Shown: positions 14,472 through 23,244 of the stretch, piece after piece
How the letters are laid out: every line of letters starts with the position of its first letter
Numbering within the stretch: position 1 is the stretch's first letter
The notes under the pieces: generated by a model
Told to the model about the DNA's origin: nothing
Databases searched by the model: none
Seen by the model: only the letters and a program-made list of their open reading frames with translations
Source of the DNA: DASSUC01 sp035649895
Lineage (GTDB): Bacteria > Actinomycetota > Actinomycetes > Mycobacteriales > Micromonosporaceae
NCBI GenBank assembly: GCA_035649895.1
Contig: DASRIS010000141.1
Coordinates: 1 to 46,775 of the forward strand
DNA length: 46,775 nt
Direction of reading: 5' to 3'
Made by a program: the position numbers and the translations under genes

Positions 14472-14773
14472 GGCGGGACCACTCTCCTGCGCGGCCGTAC
14501 ATGAGGTATGGCACTGCCTGGTCGACCGCACAGCGGCTCACTTGGTCACCGCACCCATTGATCTTAGGTTATCAATCGGCTGCGCCCGGTTTGTCTCGGC
14601 CCACGGCTCCAAGCTTCTCAAGATCGCGATTGCGGCAGCGGATGTGCGGCGCGACTGCGCAGATGGCGCCTGCAGCCGCGATCTTTGCTGTGGGCCGCCG
14701 CGACAGCGGGAGACATATCCGCTCCGGCGGCTACGTCCTGATGCAGATGAGCGGCGCCGACCTTGCCGCCGGG
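14472..14773. other. Gene-free stretch
   Basis: No supportable gene is visible between the M50B-like gene and the subtilisin. Open frames exist on both strands but lack RBS, family motifs and high-GC third-position bias. The stretch is less GC-rich than the surroundings, with runs such as TTGATCTTAGGTTATCAATCG, and may be old inserted or eroded DNA. Confidence 0.55.
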
Positions 14774-14804
14774 GGTGTGCCGCCGCCACGGGCGGCGGCA
14801 CACC
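14774..14804 (-). terminator. Hairpin terminator of the subtilisin gene
   Basis: Fourteen-base arms (14774-14787 and 14791-14804) pair perfectly around an ACG loop, 39 bases beyond the subtilisin stop. It would also stop readthrough from the plus strand. Confidence 0.75.
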
Positions 14805-14843
14805 GGGGGCGCCCCGGCTACAAGATCGGCGCCAGGTGGTGCG

Positions 14844-16604
14844 TCAGCTCTGGACGATCTTCACGTCGTCCACGCCGGCCTCGATCAGGCTCGCCGTCGA
14901 GGCGTCAGCGGCCTCGATGCGCAGCCGGATCGTCTGCCCGGCGAAGCTGGTGAGGTTGACGGTCCCGGTCGCCCACGCGCCGGCCCGGTTCGTCGCCGCG
15001 CCCAGCTGCGTGAAGACCGCCGTGGTGCTGCCGGTGACCACGCTGACCCGGAAGAAGTCGGCGCTGCTGGCGTTGTTCAGGTGCGCCAGGTACCACGAGA
15101 ACGTCAGCGTCAGCGTGCCGGTCGCCGGCAGCGAGATCGCTGGCGACTGGATGCTGGTGACACCGTTGTCCACGTCGAAGTCGCCCGCGCCCACGCCGGC
15201 GGCCGCGCCGGTCACCAGGTCGTTGACACCGCTGACGGTGGTGCCGAGCTGGAGCGGGACACCGCCGTTGCTGGTGGCTGCGGGGTCACCGCGTACCCAC
15301 TGGCCGGTCGTTGCGGTGTCGGTGCCGTTGGGGTTGGTGACCCAGCCGGTCGCCGTCTCGAACGTGTCGCTGTAGATGGTCGTGCCCGGTGGCGGAGGCT
15401 GCGCCCCACCGACGAACAGCAGCCGGTTCGGCGAGCCGGTGCCGGGGCTGGTCACCACGTTGGCCGTGGCGCTGTTCACCATCGAGTCGCGCACCTGCTG
15501 CGGCGTGAAGCTCGGGTTGGCCGAGAGGATCAGCGCCGCCGCGCCCGCGGCGTGCGGGGACGCCATCGAGGTACCGCTGATGGTGTTGGTCGCAGTGTTC
15601 GAGGTGTACCAGGCCGACGTGATGCTCACGCCGGGGGCGAACAGGTCCAGGCAGGTGCCCCAGTTGGAGAACGACGCGCGCGCGTCGTTGCTCTGGGTCG
15701 CGCCCAGCGTGATCGCCGTCGGGGTGCGGGCCGGCGAGAACTGGCACGCGTCGATGTTGCTGTTGCCCGCCGCAAGGGCGTAGGTGATGCCGGACGAGAT
15801 CGAGTTGGCCACCGCGTTGTCGAGCGCGGTGTTCACGCCGCCGCCGAGGCTCATGTTCGCCACGGCCGGCTTGACGGCGTTGGCGGTCACCCAGTCGATG
15901 CCCTGGACGATGTCGGTCGTGGTGCCGCTGCCGGAGCAGCTGAGCACGCGTACGCCGACGACCCGGGCGCCCTTGGCCACGCCGTACGCGGTGCCGGCGG
16001 TGGTGCCGGCGACGTGGGTGCCGTGGCCGTGGCAGTCGGTCGAGTCGTTGTCCTCGCTGACTGTGTCCCGCCCGTGGCTGGCCCGCCCACCGAAGTCGGT
16101 GTGGCTGATCAGCACGCCGGTGTCGATGATGTACGTGTGCACGTTCGTCGCCGTGTTCGGGTACGTGTACGAGTTGTTCAGCGGCAGGGCGCGCTGGTCG
16201 ATACGGTCCAGGCCCCAGGACGGTGTCGGTGACTGGGTCCCGGTGACGCCCATGACCGTGTCGGCGTGCACGTAGGCGACGGCCGGGCTGGTCGCGAGCT
16301 GGCGGGCGGCCGTCTCGGACATGCGGACCGAGAAGCCGCGCAGCGCCGCGGTGTAGGTGGCCGCGACGGTCCCGCCGTGGCGCGCGGCGAGGCTGGCCGC
16401 GGTGCTGGCGACGCCCTGGGCCGACACCGCGGAGTCCTTGAACACCACGATGTACGAGCCGGGGATGGCGTCGGCCCGGCCGGCGGCGAGGACCGCGCCC
16501 TCAGCCGCCTGGGCGGGTGTCGCGGTAGCCGCGATCCCGGCGGCGAGCACCAGCCCGCCGAGCGCGCACAGGACGCGCCGCCGGATGTGTGGAGTATTCG
16601 TCAT
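14844..16604 (-). CDS. Secreted subtilisin-like serine protease with C-terminal domain
   Basis: A 586-residue preproprotein. Residues 1-33 are a signal peptide (RRR, hydrophobic core, TPAQAA). Residues about 45-120 form an I9 inhibitor propeptide (PGSYIVVFKDS to VAYVHADT). The S8 domain has Asp161 (YIIDTGV), His194 (GHGTHVAG) and Ser346 (SGTSMASPH) as catalytic triad, in the aqualysin/proteinase K group. After a short PPPP linker (about residue 405) a beta-rich domain of about 180 residues (FETATGWVTNPNGT to VDDVKIV) resembles the jelly-roll C-terminal domains of secreted proteases. ATG at 16604 has a good RBS (GGGGAGGA, seven bases). It would digest protein outside the cell. Confidence 0.94.
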   Translation of the reverse strand: MTNTPHIRRRVLCALGGLVLAAGIAATATPAQAAEGAVLAAGRADAIPGSYIVVFKDSAVSAQGVASTAASLAARHGGTVAATYTAALRGFSVRMSETAARQLATSPAVAYVHADTVMGVTGTQSPTPSWGLDRIDQRALPLNNSYTYPNTATNVHTYIIDTGVLISHTDFGGRASHGRDTVSEDNDSTDCHGHGTHVAGTTAGTAYGVAKGARVVGVRVLSCSGSGTTTDIVQGIDWVTANAVKPAVANMSLGGGVNTALDNAVANSISSGITYALAAGNSNIDACQFSPARTPTAITLGATQSNDARASFSNWGTCLDLFAPGVSITSAWYTSNTATNTISGTSMASPHAAGAAALILSANPSFTPQQVRDSMVNSATANVVTSPGTGSPNRLLFVGGAQPPPPGTTIYSDTFETATGWVTNPNGTDTATTGQWVRGDPAATSNGGVPLQLGTTVSGVNDLVTGAAAGVGAGDFDVDNGVTSIQSPAISLPATGTLTLTFSWYLAHLNNASSADFFRVSVVTGSTTAVFTQLGAATNRAGAWATGTVNLTSFAGQTIRLRIEAADASTASLIEAGVDDVKIVQS

Positions 16605-16707
16605 TCGGCGTCCTCCCCTCAGGCAGGGCGCCCGGGCCCCGGACGGGCCGGGCCACCCTGGACGTGCGAGGTGGGTCTCACCCTCGCGACACAGGGTAGG
16701 AGTCCTT

Positions 16708-16737
16708 TATCGAAAACAATAGATATTGATATAGGAT
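16708..16737. promoter_or_regulatory. AT-rich island upstream of the subtilisin gene
   Basis: A 30-base stretch that is about 80% A/T inside DNA above 70% G/C. It holds the inverted repeat CAATA-GA-TATTG (16717-16728). It lies about 105-135 bases upstream of the subtilisin ATG and just past the end of the FAD oxidase, so a promoter or operator is likely; I cannot assign -35/-10 with confidence. Confidence 0.45.
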
Positions 16738-16739
16738 GA

Positions 16740-18332
16740 TCAGCGTGGTACGAAGGAAGGACGTGTCAGCGCCGGCCCGACCAGGATGCCCGGGTTGAGG
16801 ATGCCGGCCGGGTCCAGCTCGTGCTTTGCGGCGCGCAGGGCGGCGGCGAACGGCTCCGGCCGCTGCCGGTCGTACCACGGCCGGTGGTCGCGGCCGACGG
16901 CGTGGTGGTGCGTGATCGTGCCACCGGAGGCGGTGACCGCCTCGCTGGCCGCAGCCTTGAGCTGGTCCCAGATCTTGACCTCGGCGCCGCGCCGCGCCGC
17001 CGCGTAGACGGTGAAGTAGGGGGCCGGCCCGTCCGGGTAGACGTGGCTGAACCGGGTCGACACCAGCGCCGGTGAGCCGGTGGCGGCGACCCCTGCTGCG
17101 GCCACCGCCTCCACCACCTGGTCGCGAAGCTGCGGCAGGCGGTCCCAGGTGCACGCGGTCTCGACGGTCTCGACCGCGACGCCGAGCCGGGCGAGCGCGT
17201 CCCGGCGGTACGGGGCCCGCAGGAACGCCCCGCGCCACTCACCGGCCACGTCCGCTGTGGACGGTGTGCCGGTGTGCCCGCGGCCGATCTCCACCGCCCG
17301 CGCCAGCGCCGCGTCCACCGGATGGTCCGCCGACTCGAAGCCCAGCAGCAACCGGGACCCGCCGTCGGTCGCGCCGGCGCCGAGCATCGCCTCCAGCGGG
17401 TCGAGCAGGCGGCAGTTGCTCGGCCGCAGCCCGGCCTGCACGATCTCCCGCACCGCCGCGACGCCGTCGTCGTACTCCATAAAGGACAGTGTGCAGGCGG
17501 CGCGGAACTGGGGCCGGCGCAGCACCCGCAGCCAGGCCTCGACGATGACCCCCAGCGTGCCCTCGGAGCCCAGCCAGAGCCGGTCCGGCGCCGGTCCGGC
17601 GCCGGAGGCCGGGACCCGCAGCGACTCGCCCACCCCGACCGGGGTCACCACCCGCAGCGCCTCGACCGCGTCGTCGATGTGCGTGTAGCCGGTGGCGAAG
17701 TGCCCGCCGGCCCGGGTCGCGAGCCACCCGCCGACGCTTGCGAACTCGAAGCTCTGCGGGTAGTGCCGCAGCGTGAGGCCGTACCGGCGGAGGTGGTCCT
17801 CGACCGCCGGGCCGAGGATGCCGGCCTGCACCCGGGCGGCGAGGCTGGTCTCGTCCACCGCCAGCACCCGGTCCAGTGTGGACAGGTCGAGGCTGACCCA
17901 GGGCCCGTCCCCGCGGTACTCCACGCCGCCCACGACCGAGGTGCCGCCGCCGTACGGAACGACCGGCGTGCCGGTGCCCGACGCCCAGTCGAGCACCGCG
18001 ACCACGTCCGCCTCTGCCACCGGGTAGGCGACCAGGTCCGGTGGGTTGGCGAGCTCGCCGTGCAGGTTGCGGACCACGTCCCGGTACGCCTTGCCGTGCG
18101 CGTGCGCGGCCCGGGTGCGCGGGTCGGTGCGGCAGATGCCGGCGAGCGCGGCCGGCGGCGCCAGCCGGGGTGCCGGCAGGTCCAGCGCGTCCGGGTCTGG
18201 CGGGGTGAGCAGGGTGCCGTCCAGCGGCAGGAACGGGCGCACCCGCTCGGCCAGTGCCGAGGTGGCCGCCGTGTCCAGCGCCTGGTCCGCCCAGCCCCAG
18301 CCCCACCACGACCGTTCCCGCCCGTCCGCCAT
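16740..18332 (-). CDS. AgpS-like FAD-binding oxidase (alkyl-DHAP synthase family)
   Basis: A 530-residue flavoprotein of the vanillyl-alcohol oxidase fold. VVPYGGGTSVVGGVEY is the FAD pyrophosphate loop (about residues 135-150) and SVGGWLATRAGGHFATGYTH the second FAD segment. The C-terminal HHHAVGRDHRPW motif is typical of alkyldihydroxyacetonephosphate synthases, and the length matches mycobacterial AgpS (about 527). In eukaryotes such enzymes make ether lipids; the bacterial substrate is uncertain. The ATG at 18332 is seven bases from a TACGCT box (18345-18340, minus strand), so a leaderless mRNA is likely. Confidence 0.88.
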   Translation of the reverse strand: MADGRERSWWGWGWADQALDTAATSALAERVRPFLPLDGTLLTPPDPDALDLPAPRLAPPAALAGICRTDPRTRAAHAHGKAYRDVVRNLHGELANPPDLVAYPVAEADVVAVLDWASGTGTPVVPYGGGTSVVGGVEYRGDGPWVSLDLSTLDRVLAVDETSLAARVQAGILGPAVEDHLRRYGLTLRHYPQSFEFASVGGWLATRAGGHFATGYTHIDDAVEALRVVTPVGVGESLRVPASGAGPAPDRLWLGSEGTLGVIVEAWLRVLRRPQFRAACTLSFMEYDDGVAAVREIVQAGLRPSNCRLLDPLEAMLGAGATDGGSRLLLGFESADHPVDAALARAVEIGRGHTGTPSTADVAGEWRGAFLRAPYRRDALARLGVAVETVETACTWDRLPQLRDQVVEAVAAAGVAATGSPALVSTRFSHVYPDGPAPYFTVYAAARRGAEVKIWDQLKAAASEAVTASGGTITHHHAVGRDHRPWYDRQRPEPFAAALRAAKHELDPAGILNPGILVGPALTRPSFVPR

Positions 18333-18339
18333 GACGCCG

Positions 18340-18345
18340 AGCGTA
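18340..18345 (-). promoter_or_regulatory. Leaderless-type -10 box (TACGCT)
   Basis: On the minus strand TACGCT lies seven bases before the ATG at 18332 of the FAD oxidase. Confidence 0.5.
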
Positions 18346-18402
18346 GGGGTTCGGCGTCGGGTCGGCGGCACATGGTCGACACGACCCGCCGCAGCGCCCA
18401 CC

Positions 18403-18849
18403 ATGCGGCCAGATATAGATCTAGGTAAATCTAACGAGGCGGGTCTCACAACCTTCGCGGCCGTGCTGGCGCTGGCCGTGGCCGGCGTGACGGCGACGAC
18501 TGCGCCGGCCCGCGCCGCCGTACCGGACGCCTGGGGCTTTGCGTTCATGCACAACCCGGCGCCCGCACCCGGGACGGTCCTTGACACCACCCGCCAGTGG
18601 GGCAGCTGGAAGGTGGCGCACCCGCTCGACTGGGCAACCGTGACCGAGATCGCCTTCGGCCGCTACCGGGTGACGTTCCCGCACGCCGCCTCGACCAGGG
18701 GCGTCGCACACGTCACCGCGGTCGCCGGGGACGCGCGCTGGTGCCAGGTGATGGCGTGGGCGGCGGGCGGGGTCAACGAGACCGTCGATGTGCAGTGCTA
18801 CCGCAACAGTGGCTTCCCCGACCGTGTAGGTCGGTACGAGGTTTCTTGA
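18403..18849 (+). CDS. Small secreted protein, possibly a gene remnant
   Basis: A 148-residue frame with a signal-peptide-like hydrophobic core (TTFAAVLALAVAGV) and a TAPARA-AVPDAW cleavage region near residue 38. The rest, with WGFAFMHNPAPAPG, GRYRVTFP, GVAHVTAV, ARWCQV and VDVQCYR, resembles a repeated beta domain of actinobacterial secreted proteins of unknown role. The N-terminus is odd: residues 2-13 are acidic/polar (RPDIDLGKSNEA) rather than basic, and are read from an AT-rich stretch that looks like a promoter. The C-terminus stops abruptly after GRYEVS. Both ends may have been lost, leaving a remnant; alternatively a GTG at 18463 could be the start. Confidence 0.5.
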   Translation: MRPDIDLGKSNEAGLTTFAAVLALAVAGVTATTAPARAAVPDAWGFAFMHNPAPAPGTVLDTTRQWGSWKVAHPLDWATVTEIAFGRYRVTFPHAASTRGVAHVTAVAGDARWCQVMAWAAGGVNETVDVQCYRNSGFPDRVGRYEVS

Positions 18850-18908
18850 CCGCTGGACGCCTACCGGCACGAGCCACGGCGGGTCTTGTCCGTAGGCGTC
18901 CAACGGTC
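18848..18908. terminator. Long inverted repeat after the small secreted protein
   Basis: Arms 18848-18864 and 18892-18908 match at 16 of 17 positions around a 27-base loop; the left arm overlaps the stop codon. It lies between convergent genes and could be a terminator, but the long loop also fits a trace of a small inserted element. Confidence 0.5.
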
Positions 18909-18931
18909 GTGATGTGCACATCGCGCCGGCG

Positions 18932-19108
18932 CTACTCGTCCTCCTCGTCCAGGCGGGCGAGCCAGGTGGCGAAGCGCTCAATCGGCGTCTCGAACTCCGG
19001 GTGCAGGTCCAGGAAGTCACGCAGCCGGGCGGCGATCCACTCGAGGCTGACCGTCTCCTCACCACGCCGGTCGGCCAGCTCCTCGATGCCGCGGTCGGTG
19101 AAGTACAT
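18932..19108 (-). CDS. Small acidic DUF6104-like protein after kgd
   Basis: A 58-residue protein beginning MYFTDRGIEELADRRGEE and ending in an acidic tail (ARLDEEDE). I recognise it as the small protein (DUF6104) that commonly follows kgd in actinobacteria. It starts only three bases after the kgd stop and is surely in the same operon. No function is known to me. Its acidic, helical nature suggests a protein-binding role, possibly with the 2-oxoglutarate complex, but that is a guess from position. Confidence 0.75.
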   Translation of the reverse strand: MYFTDRGIEELADRRGEETVSLEWIAARLRDFLDLHPEFETPIERFATWLARLDEEDE

Positions 19109-19111
19109 GGC

Positions 19112-22100
19112 CTACGCCCGTCCCAGAGCGGTGTCCAGGAGCGCGGCCTGCTCGGTCTCGTGGATCCGGGCCGAGCCGGCCGAGGGCGCCGCGGCGGCCG
19201 GGCGCGAGATGATGCGCAGCCGGGCCCCGTCGAGCTGGTCGATGAGGTTGAGCGCGATGAACGACCAGGCGCCCTGGTTGGCCGGCTCCTCCTGGACCCA
19301 GCAGAGCTCCTCCGCGTTCGGGTACGCGGCGAGCGCCGCGCGCAGCTCCGCCACTGGCAACGGGTAGAGCTGCTCGAGCCGTACGACCGCCGGGCCGGCC
19401 TCGCCCCGCCCGCTGCCGGCCTGCTCGTTATCGGCCTGCTTGCTTCCGGCCCGCTCGGCTCGCGCCTGGGTGAGGTCGTAGTAGATCTTTCCGGTGCACA
19501 GCAGCACCCGCCGCACGGCGCCGGGATCGACCGCGGTGTCAGCGAGCACCGGCTGGAACGTGCCGGTGGTGAAGTCCGCCACCGCGGACACGCACAGCTT
19601 GTGCCGCAGCAGGGACTTTGGCGTGAACACCACGAGTGGCTTCCGCTTGGGCGAGAGGGCCTGGCGGCGCAGCAGGTGGAAGTAGTTCGCCGGCGTGCTG
19701 GGGATGGCGACCCGCATGTTGTCCTCGGCGCACAGCTGCAGGTAGCGCTCTGGCCGGCCGGAGGTGTGGTCCGGGCCCTGGCCCTCGTGCCCGTGCGGCA
19801 GCAGCAGTGTCAGCGCGGACCGCTGGCCCCACTTGACCTCGCCGGAGGAGACGAACTCGTCCACAATGGACTGTGCCCCGTTGGCGAAGTCACCGAACTG
19901 CGCCTCCCACAGCACCAGCGCCTCCGGGTTCTCCACCGAGTAGCCGTACTCGAAGCCCATCGCGGCGAACTCGCTGAGCAGCGAGTCCTGTGCGAAGAAG
20001 CGGGCGCCGCCGGCCGCGACCGAGGAGAGCGGGAGGTACTCCGCGCCGGTACGGCTGTCCATCACCGCAGCGTGGCGCTGGACGAACGTGCCGCGCCGGG
20101 AGTCCTGCCCGGACAGGCGTACCGTGACCCCCTCGGCGAGCAGCGAGCCGAGGGCGATGATCTCCGCGAAGCCCCAGTCGATGTCGCCCTCGGCCGCCAT
20201 CGCGGCGCGGCGCCGCAGCAGCTGGACCACCCGCTTGTGCGGGGTGAACCCGGCGGGCAGGTCGACGTGTGCGCCGCCGATGCGCCGGACCAGCTCGGCG
20301 TCGACGGTCGTGCCGACCACCGGCTCCGGCTCCGGCCGCGGCTGGCGGGGCGACCGGGGCGGCGAGCTGGACCCGGCCGCGTCGCGGGTGGCCTTGAACA
20401 CCGACTCCAGCTGTTGCTGGTAGTCGCGCAGCAGCTCCTCCGCCTCGCCCACGGTGAGGTCGCCCCGGCCGATCAGCTCCTCGGTGTAGATCTTGCGCAC
20501 CGAGCGCTTCTGGTCGATGATCGCGTACATCAACGGGTTGGTCATCGATGGGTCGTCGCCCTCGTTGTGCCCGCGCCGCCGGTAGCAGAGCAGGTCGAGC
20601 ACGACGTCCTTGTTGAACGCCTGCCGGTACTCGAACGCCAGCCGGGCCACCCGGACCACGGCCTCCGGGTCGTCCCCGTTCACATGGAAGATCGGGGCCT
20701 GGATCATCCGGGCGACGTCGGTGGAGTAGAGCGAGGACCGGCTGTACTCCGGCGCGGTGGTGAAGCCCACCTGGTTGTTGACCACCACGTGGACCGTGCC
20801 GCCGGTGCGGTATCCGCGAAGCTGGGAGAGGTTGAGCGTCTCGGCGACCACGCCCTGGCCGGCGAACGCAGCGTCGCCGTGCACCAGCACCGGCAGCACC
20901 GTGTAGCCCGAAAGGCCCAGGTCGAGCCGGTCCTGCTTGGCCCGGACGATGCCCTCCATCACCGGGTCCACCGCCTCCAGGTGGGACGGGTTGGCCACCA
21001 CCGACACCGTGGTGTGCGAGGCGCCGTCCGGCGTGGTGAACTTGCCGGTCATCCCGAGGTGGTACTTCACATCCCCGGACCCCTGGGTCGACCGCGGGTC
21101 CAGGTGCCCCTCGAACTCCGAGAAGATCTTCTCGTACGGCTTGCCGACGATGTTCGCGAGCACGTTGAGCCGGCCCCGGTGCGCCATGCCGATGACGACC
21201 TCGTCCAGCCCCTCCTCGGCGGAGGCCTGGAGCACCTCGTCCAGCAGCGGGATCAGTGACTCGCTGCCCTCCAGCGAGAACCGCTTCTGGCCGACGAACT
21301 TGGTCTGCAGGAACGTCTCGAACGCCTCGGCCGAGTTGAGCCGGTTGAGGATGTGCTTCTGCTCGTCGGTGCTCGGCTTGGCGTAGCGCACCTCCACCCG
21401 CTGCTGGATCCAGCGGCGCTCCTCCGGGTCCTGGATGTGCATGTACTCGATGCCCACCCGCCGGCAGTAGCTGTCGCGCAGCACCCCGAGGATGTCGCGC
21501 AGCCGTATCTTGTCCTTGCCGGCGAAGCCGCCCACCGGGAAGGATCGGTCCAGGTCCCACAGGGTCAGGTCGTGCTCGCGTACGTCGAGGTCCGGGTGGC
21601 GGCGGATCTCGAACTCCAGCGGGTCGGTGTCGGCCATCAGGTGCCCGCGGACCCGGTAGGCGTGGATCAGCTCGATCACCCGCGCGGTCTTGTCGATCTG
21701 GCCTTCCGAGGTGTGCGCGATGTCGCGCACCCACCGGACCGGCTCGTACGGGACCCGCAGCGAGGTGAAGACCTCGTCGTAGAAGCCGTGCTCGCCGAGG
21801 AGCAGCTCGTGGATGACCTTGAGGAACTCCCCGGACTGCGCACCCTGGATGATCCGGTGGTCGTACGTTGAGGTCAGATTTATGATCTTGCTGACGGCCA
21901 GCTCGGCGAGGGTCTCGTCGGACATGCCCGCGTACGGCGCCGGGTACTCCATCGCGCCGACGCCCAGGATCGTGCCCTGCCCGGCCATCAGCCGTGGGAT
22001 CGAGTGGACCGTGCCGATCCCGCCCGGGTTGGTGAGCGTCACGGTCGTGCCCGCGTAGTCCTCCATGGTCAGCTCGTTGCGGCGGGCCCGCCGGACGATG

Positions 22101-23113
22101 TCCTCGTACGCCTGCCAGAACTGGCGGAAGTCCATCTGCTCCGCCGCCTTGATGCTCGGCACCACCAGCGAGCGCGACCCGTCCGGCTTCTGCAGGTCGA
22201 TGGCGAGCCCCAGGTTGACGTGCGCGGGCACGGAGAGCATCGGCTTGCCGTCGACCTCGGCGTAGGAGCTGTTCATCTCCTGGTGGGTGCCGAGCGCGCG
22301 GACCAGGGCGAAGCCGATCAGATGGGTAAAGCTGACCTTGCCACCGCGGCCCCGGGCAAGGTGGTTGTTGATCACGATCCGGTTGTCGGCGAGCAGCTTG
22401 GCCGGGACCGCTCGCACGCTGGTCGCGGTCGGCACCCGTAGCGACGCGTCCATGTTCTTGACGATCATCGCGGAGGCGCCGCGGATCGGCTTGACCTGCG
22501 CCGCCTCAGCCTGGGCCGGCCTCGCCGAAGTGGCCTTGGCCGGGGCCGTCCCAGCCGGGGCCGTCCCAGATGGAGCGGCCTGGGCGGCTGCGGCCCTGGT
22601 CGGCGTGGTGGGGGCGGTCGGCGCTGCGGTCTGGCTCTCACCCGGCGTGGTGGGGGCCGGCTGCGCCCCGTCAGGTCGGGCAGGCGCCGGCCCGGCGGTC
22701 GCGGGCTGTGCTGGCGCCGGGCGCTGAGCCGCCGCTGCGGCCTGGGCGGGTGCCGTGCGCTGGCCCTGTGCCGCAGCCTGTGCCGCTGCGGCCTGGCTTT
22801 GTGCTGCGGGCTGGCTTTGTGCTGCGGGCTGGCCTTGTGCCGTGGGCTGGGCCGCCGCTGCGGGCTGGGCTGGTGCCGTGGGCTGGGCTGGTGCCGCGGG
22901 CTCAGCGGCCTGGGCCGGGGCGGCGGGGGGCTCGTCGCTGTCCGCGGCGTCGTCGGCCTCGGGCGCCGGCTTGTAGTCGGCGAAGAAGTCATGCCACGCC
23001 GGGTCTACGCTCTGCGGGTCAGCGAGGTACCGCTGGTACATCTCCTCGACGACCCACTCGTTCGGGCCGAAGCCCGCCAGCGGGTTGTTCCGCGAAGTCT
23101 GCTGGGTCGACAC
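19112..23113 (-). CDS. kgd: Multifunctional 2-oxoglutarate decarboxylase/dehydrogenase (E1 with fused E2 domain)
   Basis: A 1333-residue fused enzyme as in mycobacteria (about 1230). Residues 1-45 (FGPNEWVVEEMYQRYL) are the N-terminal helix region; about 48-205 is an unusually long Ala/Pro/Gln-rich linker; about 208-450 is the E2-type acyltransferase domain with His419 in TYDHRIIQG; the remainder is the thiamine-diphosphate E1 (GMAHRGRLNVL, GHNEGDDPSMTNP, HGHEGQGPDH). It decarboxylates 2-oxoglutarate in the citric acid cycle and is controlled in the family by the FHA protein GarA (not in this window). GTG at 23113 matches family N-termini (STQQTSRNNPLAGFG); an in-frame GTG at 23134 is the alternative. 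Confidence 0.96.
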   Translation of the reverse strand: MSTQQTSRNNPLAGFGPNEWVVEEMYQRYLADPQSVDPAWHDFFADYKPAPEADDAADSDEPPAAPAQAAEPAAPAQPTAPAQPAAAAQPTAQGQPAAQSQPAAQSQAAAAQAAAQGQRTAPAQAAAAAQRPAPAQPATAGPAPARPDGAQPAPTTPGESQTAAPTAPTTPTRAAAAQAAPSGTAPAGTAPAKATSARPAQAEAAQVKPIRGASAMIVKNMDASLRVPTATSVRAVPAKLLADNRIVINNHLARGRGGKVSFTHLIGFALVRALGTHQEMNSSYAEVDGKPMLSVPAHVNLGLAIDLQKPDGSRSLVVPSIKAAEQMDFRQFWQAYEDIVRRARRNELTMEDYAGTTVTLTNPGGIGTVHSIPRLMAGQGTILGVGAMEYPAPYAGMSDETLAELAVSKIINLTSTYDHRIIQGAQSGEFLKVIHELLLGEHGFYDEVFTSLRVPYEPVRWVRDIAHTSEGQIDKTARVIELIHAYRVRGHLMADTDPLEFEIRRHPDLDVREHDLTLWDLDRSFPVGGFAGKDKIRLRDILGVLRDSYCRRVGIEYMHIQDPEERRWIQQRVEVRYAKPSTDEQKHILNRLNSAEAFETFLQTKFVGQKRFSLEGSESLIPLLDEVLQASAEEGLDEVVIGMAHRGRLNVLANIVGKPYEKIFSEFEGHLDPRSTQGSGDVKYHLGMTGKFTTPDGASHTTVSVVANPSHLEAVDPVMEGIVRAKQDRLDLGLSGYTVLPVLVHGDAAFAGQGVVAETLNLSQLRGYRTGGTVHVVVNNQVGFTTAPEYSRSSLYSTDVARMIQAPIFHVNGDDPEAVVRVARLAFEYRQAFNKDVVLDLLCYRRRGHNEGDDPSMTNPLMYAIIDQKRSVRKIYTEELIGRGDLTVGEAEELLRDYQQQLESVFKATRDAAGSSSPPRSPRQPRPEPEPVVGTTVDAELVRRIGGAHVDLPAGFTPHKRVVQLLRRRAAMAAEGDIDWGFAEIIALGSLLAEGVTVRLSGQDSRRGTFVQRHAAVMDSRTGAEYLPLSSVAAGGARFFAQDSLLSEFAAMGFEYGYSVENPEALVLWEAQFGDFANGAQSIVDEFVSSGEVKWGQRSALTLLLPHGHEGQGPDHTSGRPERYLQLCAEDNMRVAIPSTPANYFHLLRRQALSPKRKPLVVFTPKSLLRHKLCVSAVADFTTGTFQPVLADTAVDPGAVRRVLLCTGKIYYDLTQARAERAGSKQADNEQAGSGRGEAGPAVVRLEQLYPLPVAELRAALAAYPNAEELCWVQEEPANQGAWSFIALNLIDQLDGARLRIISRPAAAAPSAGSARIHETEQAALLDTALGRA

Positions 23114-23141
23114 GCCGCTCTTCGCCTCTTCCACGCAGGGG

Positions 23142-23157
23142 TTGACTGGCCTGTCAA
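23142..23157. promoter_or_regulatory. Palindrome upstream of kgd
   Basis: TTGAC-TGGCCT-GTCAA is a 16-base inverted repeat, 29 bases upstream of the chosen kgd start. On the minus strand its first half reads TTGACA, a possible -35, so a bound regulator could compete with polymerase. The regulator is unknown. Confidence 0.4.
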
Positions 23158-23244
23158 AGGCTACGCGCAGAGCACCCCTGACCGGCCACTAGACACCGCG
23201 GCGCCCGCCGGAGCCCGGCGTGGCCTCGATCACCCGACGGTAGG

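Noticed and set aside
14472..14843. Open frames in the gap before the subtilisin gene
   Set aside because: They lack RBS, motifs and normal codon bias and overlap the terminator hairpin.
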